This document shows positions 6,820-15,481 of a stretch of 24,068 nt of DNA, one piece after another. Origin of the DNA: an uncultured Alphaproteobacteria bacterium (GTDB taxonomy: Bacteria > Pseudomonadota > Alphaproteobacteria > RF32 > CAG-239); contig CALXVW010000068.1 of NCBI GenBank assembly GCA_944392185.1, forward strand, positions 1 to 24,068, read 5' to 3'. Below the pieces are notes generated by a model, which made no database searches, was not told the DNA's origin, and saw only the letters and a program-made list of their open reading frames with translations. Position numbers and translations under genes: made by a program. Numbering within the stretch: position 1 is the stretch's first letter; every line of letters starts with the position of its first letter.

Positions 6820-9570
6820 ATGCCCAAAAAAGTTTGCTTAATTGACGGTTCTGGCTACATATTCAGAGCTTTTTACGGGCTTCCGCCCTTGACTGCGCCC
6901 GATGGCACGCCGGTCAACGCTGTTTATGGCTTCACCAATATGTTTTTGCGCCTCACCACCAAGATAGGCTGTGACTATTGCTTGGTTTTGTTTGATGCCA
7001 AAAGGCAAAATTTTCGCAACGAAATTTTCCCTGACTATAAAGGGACCAGAAAAGAAATTCCCGAGGATCTGATTCCGCAGTTTTCAATCATCCACGAGGC
7101 GGTAGAGGCCTTAAATTTGAATCATTTGGAAATGGAGGGCTATGAGGCAGATGATTTGATAGCCACCTACGCTGCCCAGGCTTTATCAGAGGGCATAGAG
7201 GTCACCATCGTTTCCGGGGACAAAGATTTGATGCAGTTGATACGCCCCGGTGTGGAGTTTTATGACCCCATGAAAGATAAGTTTTTTTCGCCCGAAGATG
7301 TTAAGGAAAAATTTGGTGTTTACCCGGACAAAGTGGTGGATGTTCAGGCGCTTTCGGGGGATAGCACCGATAATGTTCCCGGTGTTCCGGGTATTGGCCC
7401 AAAAACGGCAGCCCAGTTGATTAATGACTATGGCTCACTGGAAGGGGTTTTGGCTCATGCCGGCGAGATAAAACAAGAAAAACGCCGTCAGGTTTTGCTT
7501 GAGAATATGGAAAACGCCAGAATATCGCTGCAGTTGGTGACGCTAAAGAGTGATGTGCCGGTGGAACATTCCCTAAAGGAATATATTTGCCGTGCGCCCG
7601 AGGCTGCAAAGTTGAGCAAATTTGTAGATACTTATGGCTTCAATTCTCTAAAACCACGTTTGGAAAAGTGGATATCTGAACGCTGTTCGGATATTGCCGA
7701 TCGTGGGTTGAACGATGTATTTAAAAATATCGAAAAACACTATGAACTATTAGATAGTGAGGCAGGGTTTAAAAAGTTTTTAGATAAGATAAAAGAGAAA
7801 AGAGCCTTCAGTATAGATGTTATCGGCGAGGGGAATAATCCGACATTTGATAAAATCTGTGGTGTGTCTTTGGCTGTTGCGCCCGGAGAAGCCTGCTATA
7901 TTCCCATAAATCTTGAGCCCGGCAAAGGCGAGAATTTAGACCTGTTTTCTTTGTCTCCGCAAAAGGCAGGCGTTTCAGTGCAAAACTTAGTAAGCCTCTT
8001 GCAGCCTCTGTTGGCAGATGCGGCGGTTTTGAAAATCGGCTGTAGCTTAAAAACCGCCTGGCACTTTTTAGAGCAGATAATGCCGGGGGTGGAGATAGCA
8101 TCATATGATGATATTTCAATAATTTCTTATGATTTAGACAGCTCTGAGCATGGGCATGGCCTGGCAGACTTGGTAAGGAATTATCAAGATGAGCCGTTGC
8201 AAAATCTTGATGATTTGTTGGGCTGCGGCAAAAATAAGATTTCTTTTAGGCAGCTGGACCAGCAAACGGCAATGGGCTATTTGGCAGAAAGAGCGGATTA
8301 TATTTTAAGGGTTCACAGTATTTTGAAACCAAGACTGCTAAGCGAGAGCAAAGTTGCCGTTTATGAGAATTTTGACCGCCCACTGCTTGGCGCTCTCTAT
8401 GAGATGGAGAAAAACGGCATCATGATAGATGCTGTTGCTCTAAAAGAGTTGAGTGAATATTTGGATTCCAAACTTAAGGTTTTGGAGCGGGATTTGTACC
8501 AAATTGCCGGCGAGGAATTTAATGTTGGTTCGCCCAAGCAAATTGGCGAGATTCTGTTTGAGAAACAAGGATTGAAAGGCAAGAAAACCCCCACCGGCGC
8601 TTGGCAAACCGGTGCCGAAATCTTGGAGGAGATTGCCGCCGAGGGCAACCAGTTTGCGCAAAAAGTTTTAGATTGGCGAGAGTTAAGCAAGCTAAAATCG
8701 ACTTACACGGATTCTTTGTTTGCTCTGTTGGATAAAGATTCTCGTATTCACACCACATATTTGCAAACAGTTGTAAATACCGGGCGCTTGTCATCGGTTA
8801 GCCCCAATTTGCAAAACATTCCCATTCGCAGTGAGGAAGGCAAGAAGATTCGCTCCTGCTTTGTGGCTAAGCCTGGATATAAGCTGATTTCTTGTGACTA
8901 TTCGCAGGTTGAATTGCGTTTGCTTGCAGCGGTGGCAGATGTTAAGAACTTGAAAAAAGCTTTTGCCGCCGGCATAGATGTTCACACCGCCACGGCCTCA
9001 CATGTTTTTGGTGTCCCGCCTGAGAAGGTGGATGCCAATTTGCGTCGCCACGCCAAAGCCATCAATTTTGGCATTGTCTATGGTATTTCGGCTTATGGTC
9101 TGGCGCGAAATATTGGGGTTGAGGCTGCAGATGCCAAGGCCTACATAGATGCCTATTTCCGCCAAATGCCGGAGATTAAAGTTTATATGGAGCAAACAAT
9201 AGCTTTTGCTCATAAGCATGGCTATGTTGTCACTCCGTTTGGGCGCAAGTGCTCGGTTATGGGGATTAATGACAAAAATAAACGCTTAGTAGCCAATGCC
9301 GAGCGTGCGGCGATAAACGCGCCAATCCAGGGCGGAGCGGCAGATATCATCAAATTAGCCATGAACAAGCTGGCAAGGTTGTTAAAAGAGCAGGGGCTAA
9401 AAACAAAGATGTTGTTACAAGTGCACGATGAACTAGTCTTTGAGGTGCCGGAAGATGAGCTGGCAGCGGCCTCAAAACTCATCAAAGAAACAATGGAAAA
9501 AGTGGTAGATTTTGATGTTCCGTTCAATGCTGAATTGGGCATCGGCAACACCTGGACGGAAGCTCATTAA
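6820..9570 (+). CDS. polA: DNA polymerase I
   Basis: A 916-residue repair and Okazaki-processing polymerase. The N-terminal 5'-3' nuclease domain (about 1-295) is intact in appearance (LIDGSGYIFRAFYG; EADDLIATYA; SGDKDLMQL; VPGIGPKTA). A 3'-5' exonuclease-like domain (about 325-520) is degenerate. Compared with E. coli Pol I, the first Asp is kept (D333), but E357 corresponds to I335, D424 to A413 (KIGCSLKTA against KVGQNLKYD) and D501 to R491. Proofreading is therefore probably lost, as in several other bacterial Pol I enzymes. The polymerase domain is complete: motif A DYSQVELR (D693), motif B RRHAKAINFGIVYG (about 741-754), motif C VHDE (H869-E871). The ATG has GGGAG seven bases upstream. 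It converges on the metalloprotease-like gene with 10 bases between stops. Confidence 0.97.
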   Translation: MPKKVCLIDGSGYIFRAFYGLPPLTAPDGTPVNAVYGFTNMFLRLTTKIGCDYCLVLFDAKRQNFRNEIFPDYKGTRKEIPEDLIPQFSIIHEAVEALNLNHLEMEGYEADDLIATYAAQALSEGIEVTIVSGDKDLMQLIRPGVEFYDPMKDKFFSPEDVKEKFGVYPDKVVDVQALSGDSTDNVPGVPGIGPKTAAQLINDYGSLEGVLAHAGEIKQEKRRQVLLENMENARISLQLVTLKSDVPVEHSLKEYICRAPEAAKLSKFVDTYGFNSLKPRLEKWISERCSDIADRGLNDVFKNIEKHYELLDSEAGFKKFLDKIKEKRAFSIDVIGEGNNPTFDKICGVSLAVAPGEACYIPINLEPGKGENLDLFSLSPQKAGVSVQNLVSLLQPLLADAAVLKIGCSLKTAWHFLEQIMPGVEIASYDDISIISYDLDSSEHGHGLADLVRNYQDEPLQNLDDLLGCGKNKISFRQLDQQTAMGYLAERADYILRVHSILKPRLLSESKVAVYENFDRPLLGALYEMEKNGIMIDAVALKELSEYLDSKLKVLERDLYQIAGEEFNVGSPKQIGEILFEKQGLKGKKTPTGAWQTGAEILEEIAAEGNQFAQKVLDWRELSKLKSTYTDSLFALLDKDSRIHTTYLQTVVNTGRLSSVSPNLQNIPIRSEEGKKIRSCFVAKPGYKLISCDYSQVELRLLAAVADVKNLKKAFAAGIDVHTATASHVFGVPPEKVDANLRRHAKAINFGIVYGISAYGLARNIGVEAADAKAYIDAYFRQMPEIKVYMEQTIAFAHKHGYVVTPFGRKCSVMGINDKNKRLVANAERAAINAPIQGGAADIIKLAMNKLARLLKEQGLKTKMLLQVHDELVFEVPEDELAAASKLIKETMEKVVDFDVPFNAELGIGNTWTEAH

Positions 9571-9593
9571 GGAAGAAATCTTAAGCTCTTCCT
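9570..9593. terminator. Hairpin between convergent polA and metalloprotease-like gene
   Basis: AGGAAGA (9570-9576), a 10-base loop, TCTTCCT (9587-9593): a perfect 7-bp stem straddling the 10-base gap between two convergent stops. No T run follows on either strand. It might slow or process both transcripts, but is not a classic intrinsic terminator. Confidence 0.3.
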
Positions 9594-12013
9594 CTTGTTC
9601 TGGCTTGTATGATTTGCGGTGTCAAGGGTGGCGTTTTTTGCGGCTGAGGAACCGACGCCGGTTGTTGTGGCTGAGGATTCAGAGCTGGACTAGGCTCGTG
9701 AGTGTTTTGTTGCGGCTGCGGTTGCTGTTGCTGTTTGTTTTTCATAATCTGCAAAGCCGTTTTGAGTTTTTCATTTTGAACGGATTGCAAAAATTCATCA
9801 TTAAGTTCCGGTGCGCTCACCATTTGCATGGCAGGTTTAGCTTCCATGCAAGCCAGCATCAGAAGAGCTTTAAAGTCTGGAGATTTTATATTACCAAACT
9901 TAATAACCGAGCCTTGTTTTTTAGCAAGAGCAACAATATCGCGAAAACGCTGCATATTAGGTATTTGGGCATTTCCGTCTTTATCTTCGGCAGAAAGAGC
10001 AATATTGTGAGCGCTTGTGGCCACGATTTTATCAATGCTGCCATTGGCATGCTTAATTTCTGCCCTATATTCGGGAGCCTTAAGGTCTTCCTTATATTCG
10101 GCATTTTGCTTCTCGGCTGAGGGCTGAAAAACTTCACGCAAAACTTTTTTGACCTCTTTATCAACAAAGGTTGGCATATTTTGCGCCACGGTTTGATCAT
10201 CTTGATTTTGGCTAACGTATAAATTTTGCAGAGGTTGAAAGGCTTGCTTGTAGCTTTCAAAGATTTTTTTATAAGCCTCAAATTGTCCCAAACTAAGAGG
10301 ATGGTTAGGATTAATTCCATCCTTAATATCCAGCTTCAAGGCTTCTGCCAAGGAAATATCGTAAGCATTAATTTCATCAAAAAGTTTTTTGATTTCATCT
10401 AAAGAAGGTTCTTGAGCCATAATCAAACCATCAGCAATCAATGTGCCATCAAGATCATTCATCCTTTCGGGGTTTTCTCGCCGAATATAGGGTGCCACAA
10501 TATTTTTAAGCTCATCAATAGTTGCTTTATCAGGCATTTGGGAGCAATAAATAATCACGGGGTCAGTTCTTCTGTGCCAACTATAGGGCGTAGCAGTTTT
10601 GTAGTGAGCATTATGTTTTTTTTCTAAATCATCTAAAGCATCCAAAAGTTTAAGATCCGGCAAAGCATTAACGGCAAATCTTTGCACCGTTTTTTGATTT
10701 TTTAGAGAGTGAGGAAATCTAAAGATCCAAGCGCTGGAAAGAATATCGCCTTGAGTTTTCATATCTGTTGTATCAAGCATTCTTTTAGCCAGCTCATCTC
10801 CTTTTGGTGTTTGCCCGGCAACGGCAAAATAGGCCACTTTCCCGTCTTTATCTCTTGTCGGCGGGTTTTTCCCGTCCCACAAATCAGAAGAATATTTTGC
10901 ATATTTTTTTGCCTCATAAACATTTATTCTGAGAGCTTTTAGGAAGAAAGGGTTATTCCAGTCTGTAATGCAATAGCTTTTAAAATCAAATGTTTTCGAC
11001 GATAAAAATTTTTTAGGCATTTGGCCGCTTTGATTAGTTTGGGCGCGTATCTCGGCAATTAGATACATCTTATCAAAAAACTTTTCTCTATCGTTACGAG
11101 CAATGTTGTTTTTTTTCAAATAATTATCATAAGCGTCAAGGATTTTTGCCTCTTCAGAAGAAAGATTTGCAAAATACGGAATATTGGCAAGATTATTTTG
11201 CTTTTGGGAACTGACGGGTTGCAATTGATTCACATTATTTTTGGGCTTGGTTCTAGTAAACAACAACGCATTTTCCATATAATCGCGCATGGAAGTCATA
11301 CAATCTTGGCAGAAAGGTTCTTTGCGCTTTTTGCGGCGATTAAAACTTTCATTGGTGTAAGCATACTCATACATCAGGCAGTTTTTATCAGTGCAGTGCG
11401 TGCCAAGATTTTCAACCACATTTTGCCGTCCTTCGTGGGTAGCATTGAAGGTGTGCCCCAATTCATGAATGATAATGTCTTTGAAGTAGGCCTCTAAATC
11501 ATCGTCGGCATAACCAAGAGCAGCGCAAGTTCCGGCAGAAATATCAATACTCATTTTACTTGAAATTCCGCGAATATTGCCGCTGGCTTTTTGTTTTGTC
11601 ACATTCACCAAAATCGGCATATTGGCACTATGCCCATTCCCGACGCTGTCGCTTTGCAAGCGGCTGAGTTTTTGAATATCGACAACACCGTTACGGGTGG
11701 CCAAAGCAATTTGTTTTTTGAAAGAGGCCCTATAAGAACCGTTTGGGAGTTTTTCAAACATTTGCCAAAAGCTGGCTTCGTCAAAAACTTCCGTAGAGTT
11801 TTGAGCCCTTCGGCTTCTTTCGTAAGCCTTTTTATTTCTCTCAGCAACAGCTTTTAAGATATCCAAATTTTGATAGGAAAAATTTCTTTCTTCTGAGGCA
11901 AAGTTGTCTTTATACTCGGGAAAGAGGTCTATAAACTCTTGTATAGCCTCACGGGTCCATCGGATATATTTCTCATCAAGTCCGTCTTCAAAATTCAAAA
12001 AGAAAGTTTTCAT
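9581..12013 (-). CDS. Large protein with archaemetzincin-like zinc protease domain
   Basis: 810 residues, no signal peptide or membrane segment. A helical N-terminus (1-100) leads into a metalloprotease core with HELGHTFNATH (H183, E184, H187, H193), a metzincin-type HExxHxxNxxH. It is followed by HCTDKNCLM (206-214) and CQDC (235-238). The known archaemetzincin (M54) signature is HExxHxxGxxHC-x4-CxM-x17-CxxC; here everything after the zinc His is shifted by 13 residues and the last gap is 20. Residues about 245-640 are mixed helical and unrecognised, including a Trp/His/Arg-rich stretch (TPYSWHRRTDP, 474-484). About 645-755 looks like a separate small domain, and 760-810 is a Gln/Pro-rich tail ending TRGRA. 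Parts of the gene look more AT-rich than flanking gyrB. The ATG has only a weak GGCGGA upstream, but the promoter is good. I infer peptidase activity; the substrate is unknown. Confidence 0.8.
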   Translation of the reverse strand: MKTFFLNFEDGLDEKYIRWTREAIQEFIDLFPEYKDNFASEERNFSYQNLDILKAVAERNKKAYERSRRAQNSTEVFDEASFWQMFEKLPNGSYRASFKKQIALATRNGVVDIQKLSRLQSDSVGNGHSANMPILVNVTKQKASGNIRGISSKMSIDISAGTCAALGYADDDLEAYFKDIIIHELGHTFNATHEGRQNVVENLGTHCTDKNCLMYEYAYTNESFNRRKKRKEPFCQDCMTSMRDYMENALLFTRTKPKNNVNQLQPVSSQKQNNLANIPYFANLSSEEAKILDAYDNYLKKNNIARNDREKFFDKMYLIAEIRAQTNQSGQMPKKFLSSKTFDFKSYCITDWNNPFFLKALRINVYEAKKYAKYSSDLWDGKNPPTRDKDGKVAYFAVAGQTPKGDELAKRMLDTTDMKTQGDILSSAWIFRFPHSLKNQKTVQRFAVNALPDLKLLDALDDLEKKHNAHYKTATPYSWHRRTDPVIIYCSQMPDKATIDELKNIVAPYIRRENPERMNDLDGTLIADGLIMAQEPSLDEIKKLFDEINAYDISLAEALKLDIKDGINPNHPLSLGQFEAYKKIFESYKQAFQPLQNLYVSQNQDDQTVAQNMPTFVDKEVKKVLREVFQPSAEKQNAEYKEDLKAPEYRAEIKHANGSIDKIVATSAHNIALSAEDKDGNAQIPNMQRFRDIVALAKKQGSVIKFGNIKSPDFKALLMLACMEAKPAMQMVSAPELNDEFLQSVQNEKLKTALQIMKNKQQQQPQPQQNTHEPSPALNPQPQQPASVPQPQKTPPLTPQIIQARTRGRA

Positions 12014-12046
12014 TATTGCTTTTCCGCCAAATCAAACACTAGAAAC

Positions 12047-12075
12047 ATCATATCACAAACCAGTTTTTTTGTCTA
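12047..12075 (-). promoter_or_regulatory. Promoter of the metalloprotease-like gene
   Basis: Minus strand TAGACA (12075-12070), 17 bases, TATGAT (12052-12047): each hexamer is one base off the sigma-70 consensus. The predicted start is about 27 bases before the ATG at 12013. One of the better promoter matches in the window, which argues that the gene is expressed. Confidence 0.55.
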
Positions 12076-12132
12076 GAAAAAAGAAAAGGCTGATTTTATG
12101 CACAAAAATGGGGGTAACAAGCACTTTTTTGC

Positions 12133-12167
12133 TTGGTAATTTTGAGAAAATGTTCTATATTTTCTCA
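12133..12167 (+). promoter_or_regulatory. gyrB promoter with overlapping inverted repeat
   Basis: TTGGTA (12133-12138), 17 bases, TATATT (12156-12161). A perfect inverted repeat, TGAGAAAAT (12143-12151) and ATTTTCTCA (12159-12167) with a 7-base spacer, covers the promoter spacer and the -10. It could be an operator. A smaller inverted repeat, CAAGC/GCTTG (12118-12135), touches the -35. AAGGA at 12189-12193 is the ribosome binding site. Confidence 0.5.
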
Positions 12168-12203
12168 CAGAAAAATCGTTGAAAATGTAAGGAAAAATAA
12201 GAT

Positions 12204-14648
12204 ATGAGTTCAGAGATGACCGCAGCAGAAATTGCTAAGGAAGAAAAAGAATACGGCGCAGATTCGATTAAAGTCCTAAAAGGCTTGGATGCGGTGCGCA
12301 AACGCCCCGGAATGTATATCGGTGATACTGATGACGGCTCCGGCCTCCATCATATGATTTATGAGGTTTTGGACAACGCCATTGATGAGGCATTGGCCGG
12401 TTATTGTGACAAAACCGAGGTTATTTTAAATCCGGACGGATCTGCCACCATTCGCGACAATGGGCGCGGTATCCCGGTTGGCATGCACAAGGAAGAAGGT
12501 ATCTCTGCTGCAGAAGTCATCATGACGGAGCTCCACTCCGGCGGTAAGTTTGATAACAATTCCTATAAGGTTTCCGGCGGTTTGCACGGTGTGGGTGTTT
12601 CGGTTGTAAACGCTCTGTCTACATGGCTCAAACTGCGCATTTGGCGTGAAGGCAAAGAGCATATAGCCACTTTTGCCAACGGTAATGTTACCGAGCATTT
12701 GAAAGTTGTGGCCGATGCGCCTGGCCGCCACGGCACTGAGGTAACATTCCTTCCCTCGCCAGAGACATTTACGATGACGGAGTTTAATTTTGAGACCTTG
12801 GAGCGCGCCATCCGTGAAAAAGCTTTCTTAAATTCCGGCGTTTATCTGAAGTTGATAGATAATCGCGGCGCAGAGCCGAGAGAGGTTGACTTTCACTATG
12901 AGGGAGGCTTGCAAGCGTTTGTAACTCACCTCAACAAGTCAAAAGCTCCCTTGCATGAGGAGGTCATAGCTTTCAGTGGTGAGAAGAATGATATTCAAGT
13001 AGATTGCGCTTTGCAGTGGACCAATGCCTATAACGAGAGCATGCTTTGCTTCACCAACAACATCCCGCAAAAAGACGGCGGCACACACTTGGCGGGCTTC
13101 CGCGGAGCTTTGACCCGTTGCATCAACAACTACATCAGCGAAAACGGCCTTTTGAAGAAAGAGAAAGTTGAGCTTTCAGGAGATGATATGCGAGAGGGCT
13201 TAAGCTGTGTGTTGTCTGTTAAAGTGCCGGATCCAAAGTTTTCATCTCAAACTAAAGACAAGTTGGTTTCCTCAGAGGTTCGCCCGGTTGTAGAAAGCGT
13301 GGTTAATGATAAACTCAAAGAGTGGTTGGATGAGCATCCCAATGAGGCTAAAATCATCGTTGGCAAGATTGTGGAAGCAGCCACCGCGCGTGAGGCCGCC
13401 CGCAAGGCCAGAGAGCTCACTCGCCGCAAAGGTGTCTTGGATGTGGCCTCTCTGCCCGGCAAATTGGCAGATTGCCAAGAAAAAGATCCTGCTTTGTCAG
13501 AAGTTTTCATCGTTGAGGGAGATTCCGCCGGTGGTTCAGCCAAACAAGGCCGTCACCGCCGCAACCAAGCAATCATGCCTTTGCGTGGTAAGATTTTGAA
13601 TGTTGAGCGTGCCCGTTTTGACAAGATGTTGAACTCAGCCGAGATTGGCACCATCATCACCGCGCTCGGCACCGGTATTGGGCGCGATGATTTCAATGCC
13701 GATAAATGTCGTTATCACAAAATCATCATCATGGCCGATGCCGATGTGGACGGAAGCCACATTCGTACATTGTTGCTAACATTTTTCTATCGTCAAATGC
13801 CGGAGTTGATTGAAAGGGGATATGTTTATATTGCGCAGCCGCCGTTGTATAAGGTTAAAAAAGGCAACTCGATTCTCTATATCAAGAACGAGAGAGAGAT
13901 GGATGATTACCTCATTCGTGGCGGTTGTGATGACGCTACCTTGACCTTGGCAGACGGCGAGCAAATAGCCGGCCAGGATTTGATTGGCCTTGTGGAGCAA
14001 AACCGCAAAGCGCGCAGCCTGATAGGAACATTAAGCAAAAACGTGCCGGAAAAGATTATTGAACAGATGGCCATTTGCGGTCTGTTTGACCAAGAGCTTT
14101 TGCACGACAAAACCAAATTGCAGGGAGAGCTGGACAAGCTTGTTGCTCGCCTTGATAATTTGGAGGCCGAATATGACCGCGGCTGGAAAGCTTCTGTTGA
14201 AGAAGACGGCACTTTGCTGTTTTCAAGAACCCTAAGAGGCGTAACCGAGAAACATATTGTCGGCGCCAACATTTTAGACAGCCAAGAGGCTCCGGTTTTA
14301 AACGGCCTAAGAGATGTCTTGAGAGAAAATTTTGCCAACCCAAGCACTTTGGTTTCCAAGCAAGGGCTTGAAAAGAAGATACACGGACCGGTAAGCTTTG
14401 TAGATGCGGTAATTGCCGCCGGCAAGAAAGGCATCACGATTCAGCGCTATAAAGGACTGGGGGAGATGAACCCCGAGCAGCTGTGGGAAACCACGCTTGA
14501 CCCGGAGGCTCGTTCTCTTCTGCAGGTCAAGATAGACCGCATGGAAGAGGCGGATGAAACCTTTGCTACCTTAATGGGAGATGTGGTAGAGCCGCGCAAA
14601 GAGTTCATCCAAGAAAACGCCTTAAATGTGGTCAACTTGGATATCTAA
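12204..14648 (+). CDS. gyrB: DNA gyrase subunit B
   Basis: The ATPase subunit of DNA gyrase, which with GyrA introduces negative supercoils. 814 residues, a size and layout typical of Gram-negative GyrB rather than the shorter ParE. The GHKL ATPase comes first: catalytic Glu in YEVLDNAIDEA (E54), DNGRGIP, and GGLHGVGVSVVNALS. The transducer domain carries the QTKDKL loop around 349-354. The TOPRIM domain has EGDSAGGSAKQGR (E438) and DADVDGSH (D512, D514, D516), with PLRGKILNVE between. The C-terminal tail contains QRYKGLGEMNPEQLWETT. About 170 residues between TOPRIM and this tail form the usual Gram-negative insert. It stands alone, without dnaN or recF. It has its own promoter and a strong downstream hairpin, so it is probably monocistronic. 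Confidence 0.98.
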   Translation: MSSEMTAAEIAKEEKEYGADSIKVLKGLDAVRKRPGMYIGDTDDGSGLHHMIYEVLDNAIDEALAGYCDKTEVILNPDGSATIRDNGRGIPVGMHKEEGISAAEVIMTELHSGGKFDNNSYKVSGGLHGVGVSVVNALSTWLKLRIWREGKEHIATFANGNVTEHLKVVADAPGRHGTEVTFLPSPETFTMTEFNFETLERAIREKAFLNSGVYLKLIDNRGAEPREVDFHYEGGLQAFVTHLNKSKAPLHEEVIAFSGEKNDIQVDCALQWTNAYNESMLCFTNNIPQKDGGTHLAGFRGALTRCINNYISENGLLKKEKVELSGDDMREGLSCVLSVKVPDPKFSSQTKDKLVSSEVRPVVESVVNDKLKEWLDEHPNEAKIIVGKIVEAATAREAARKARELTRRKGVLDVASLPGKLADCQEKDPALSEVFIVEGDSAGGSAKQGRHRRNQAIMPLRGKILNVERARFDKMLNSAEIGTIITALGTGIGRDDFNADKCRYHKIIIMADADVDGSHIRTLLLTFFYRQMPELIERGYVYIAQPPLYKVKKGNSILYIKNEREMDDYLIRGGCDDATLTLADGEQIAGQDLIGLVEQNRKARSLIGTLSKNVPEKIIEQMAICGLFDQELLHDKTKLQGELDKLVARLDNLEAEYDRGWKASVEEDGTLLFSRTLRGVTEKHIVGANILDSQEAPVLNGLRDVLRENFANPSTLVSKQGLEKKIHGPVSFVDAVIAAGKKGITIQRYKGLGEMNPEQLWETTLDPEARSLLQVKIDRMEEADETFATLMGDVVEPRKEFIQENALNVVNLDI

Positions 14649-14663
14649 AACCAGAGAAACTAT

Positions 14664-14697
14664 AAAACCCTGCAGGAAAAAATCCCGCGGGGGTTTT
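14664..14697. terminator. Bidirectional terminator between gyrB and nadE
   Basis: AAAACCC at 14664-14670 pairs with GGGTTTT at 14691-14697. Further GC pairs inside (GC and GG with CC and GC) are broken by a bulge and a mismatch, and the loop is A-rich. The stem's own T run (GGGGTTTTGTT) ends the plus-strand transcript. On the minus strand the mirrored run (GGGTTTTAT) follows nadE. It fits two convergent genes 50 bases apart. Confidence 0.75.
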
Positions 14698-14698
14698 G

Positions 14699-15481
14699 TT
14701 AGTCTTCAAGAAGAAGAGGAGGCAGCTGGAGGCGCTTAAAGGCTTGAGATTGATAGCGCTTAATAATCCAACCAACAGTTTTTTGTTCAAATCCGGCGGC
14801 ACAAATTTCTTCTTCTGATTTGCCCTCATCCAGATACAGACGCAAAACCTTGTCCAAGAGAGCATAAGGCGGCAAGGTGTCTTCATCTTTTTGGCCATCT
14901 GCCAGCTCGGCACTGGGCGCGCGGGAGATAACTTCTTCCGGCAAAACGGAGGAAAGGGTGTTGCGCCACCGCGCCAGCTCAAAAATCTCTGATTTATAAA
15001 GATTGCCGATTGGCGCCAAACCGCCGCAAGTGTCGCCATAAAGTGTGCAATAACCCATGGCAATTTCAGACTTATTCCCGCAGGCTAAAACCAAGTAGTT
15101 AAATTGGTTTGAAAAAGCCATCAAGATTTTTCCTCTGGCGCGTGCCTGCAAATTTTCAAGCACGATTTGTTTTGGGGCTTGGCCAAAAGCTTGAGTTAAA
15201 AACAAGGTTTCTTTATCAATCAGCGAATTAATATCAAGTTCTTTGAAGGAGAGGTTGTTTCTTTTTGCAATCTCGCAAGCGATTTTCAGGCTCAAATCGG
15301 AGGTATGTTTAGTTTTCATCATCAAGGCCTGAACATTTTCTCCGCCCAAGGCATCAGCCGCCAACACGGCACAAATGGCGGAATCTAAACCACCCGAGAG
15401 GCCCAGACATACCTTTGAAAAACCATTTTTTGCACAAAACTCTTTTAAGCCGCCGGTTAAGCTGTTCCAAATTTTTTTCAT
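14699..15481 (-). CDS. nadE: Ammonia-dependent NAD synthetase (NadE family)
   Basis: 260 residues. A P-loop pyrophosphatase-type ATP site, LSGGLDSAI (29-34 for SGGLDS), lies near the N-terminus. GNKSEIAMGYCTLYGDTCGG and IGNLYKSEIFELA are family motifs. There is no N-terminal glutaminase domain, so ammonia rather than glutamine should be the donor. The standard reaction amidates deamido-NAD to NAD. Some family members act on nicotinate mononucleotide instead, which matters given the neighbour. An upstream in-frame TTG exists (15487), but I chose the ATG at 15481-15479, which overlaps the stop of the previous gene by one base (TGATG). It has GGAG eight bases upstream, so translation is probably coupled. 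Confidence 0.93.
   Translation of the reverse strand: MKKIWNSLTGGLKEFCAKNGFSKVCLGLSGGLDSAICAVLAADALGGENVQALMMKTKHTSDLSLKIACEIAKRNNLSFKELDINSLIDKETLFLTQAFGQAPKQIVLENLQARARGKILMAFSNQFNYLVLACGNKSEIAMGYCTLYGDTCGGLAPIGNLYKSEIFELARWRNTLSSVLPEEVISRAPSAELADGQKDEDTLPPYALLDKVLRLYLDEGKSEEEICAAGFEQKTVGWIIKRYQSQAFKRLQLPPLLLED

Noticed and set aside
9512..10120. Plus-strand open frame overlapping the end of polA and the metalloprotease-like gene
   Set aside because: It runs through the polA 3' end in another frame and antisense to the Gln/Pro tail; Leu/Arg-rich low-complexity product.
12118..12135. Terminator upstream of gyrB (CAAGC, T-rich loop, GCTTG)
   Set aside because: Only a 5-bp stem and the T run is in the loop rather than after it; it overlaps the promoter -35.
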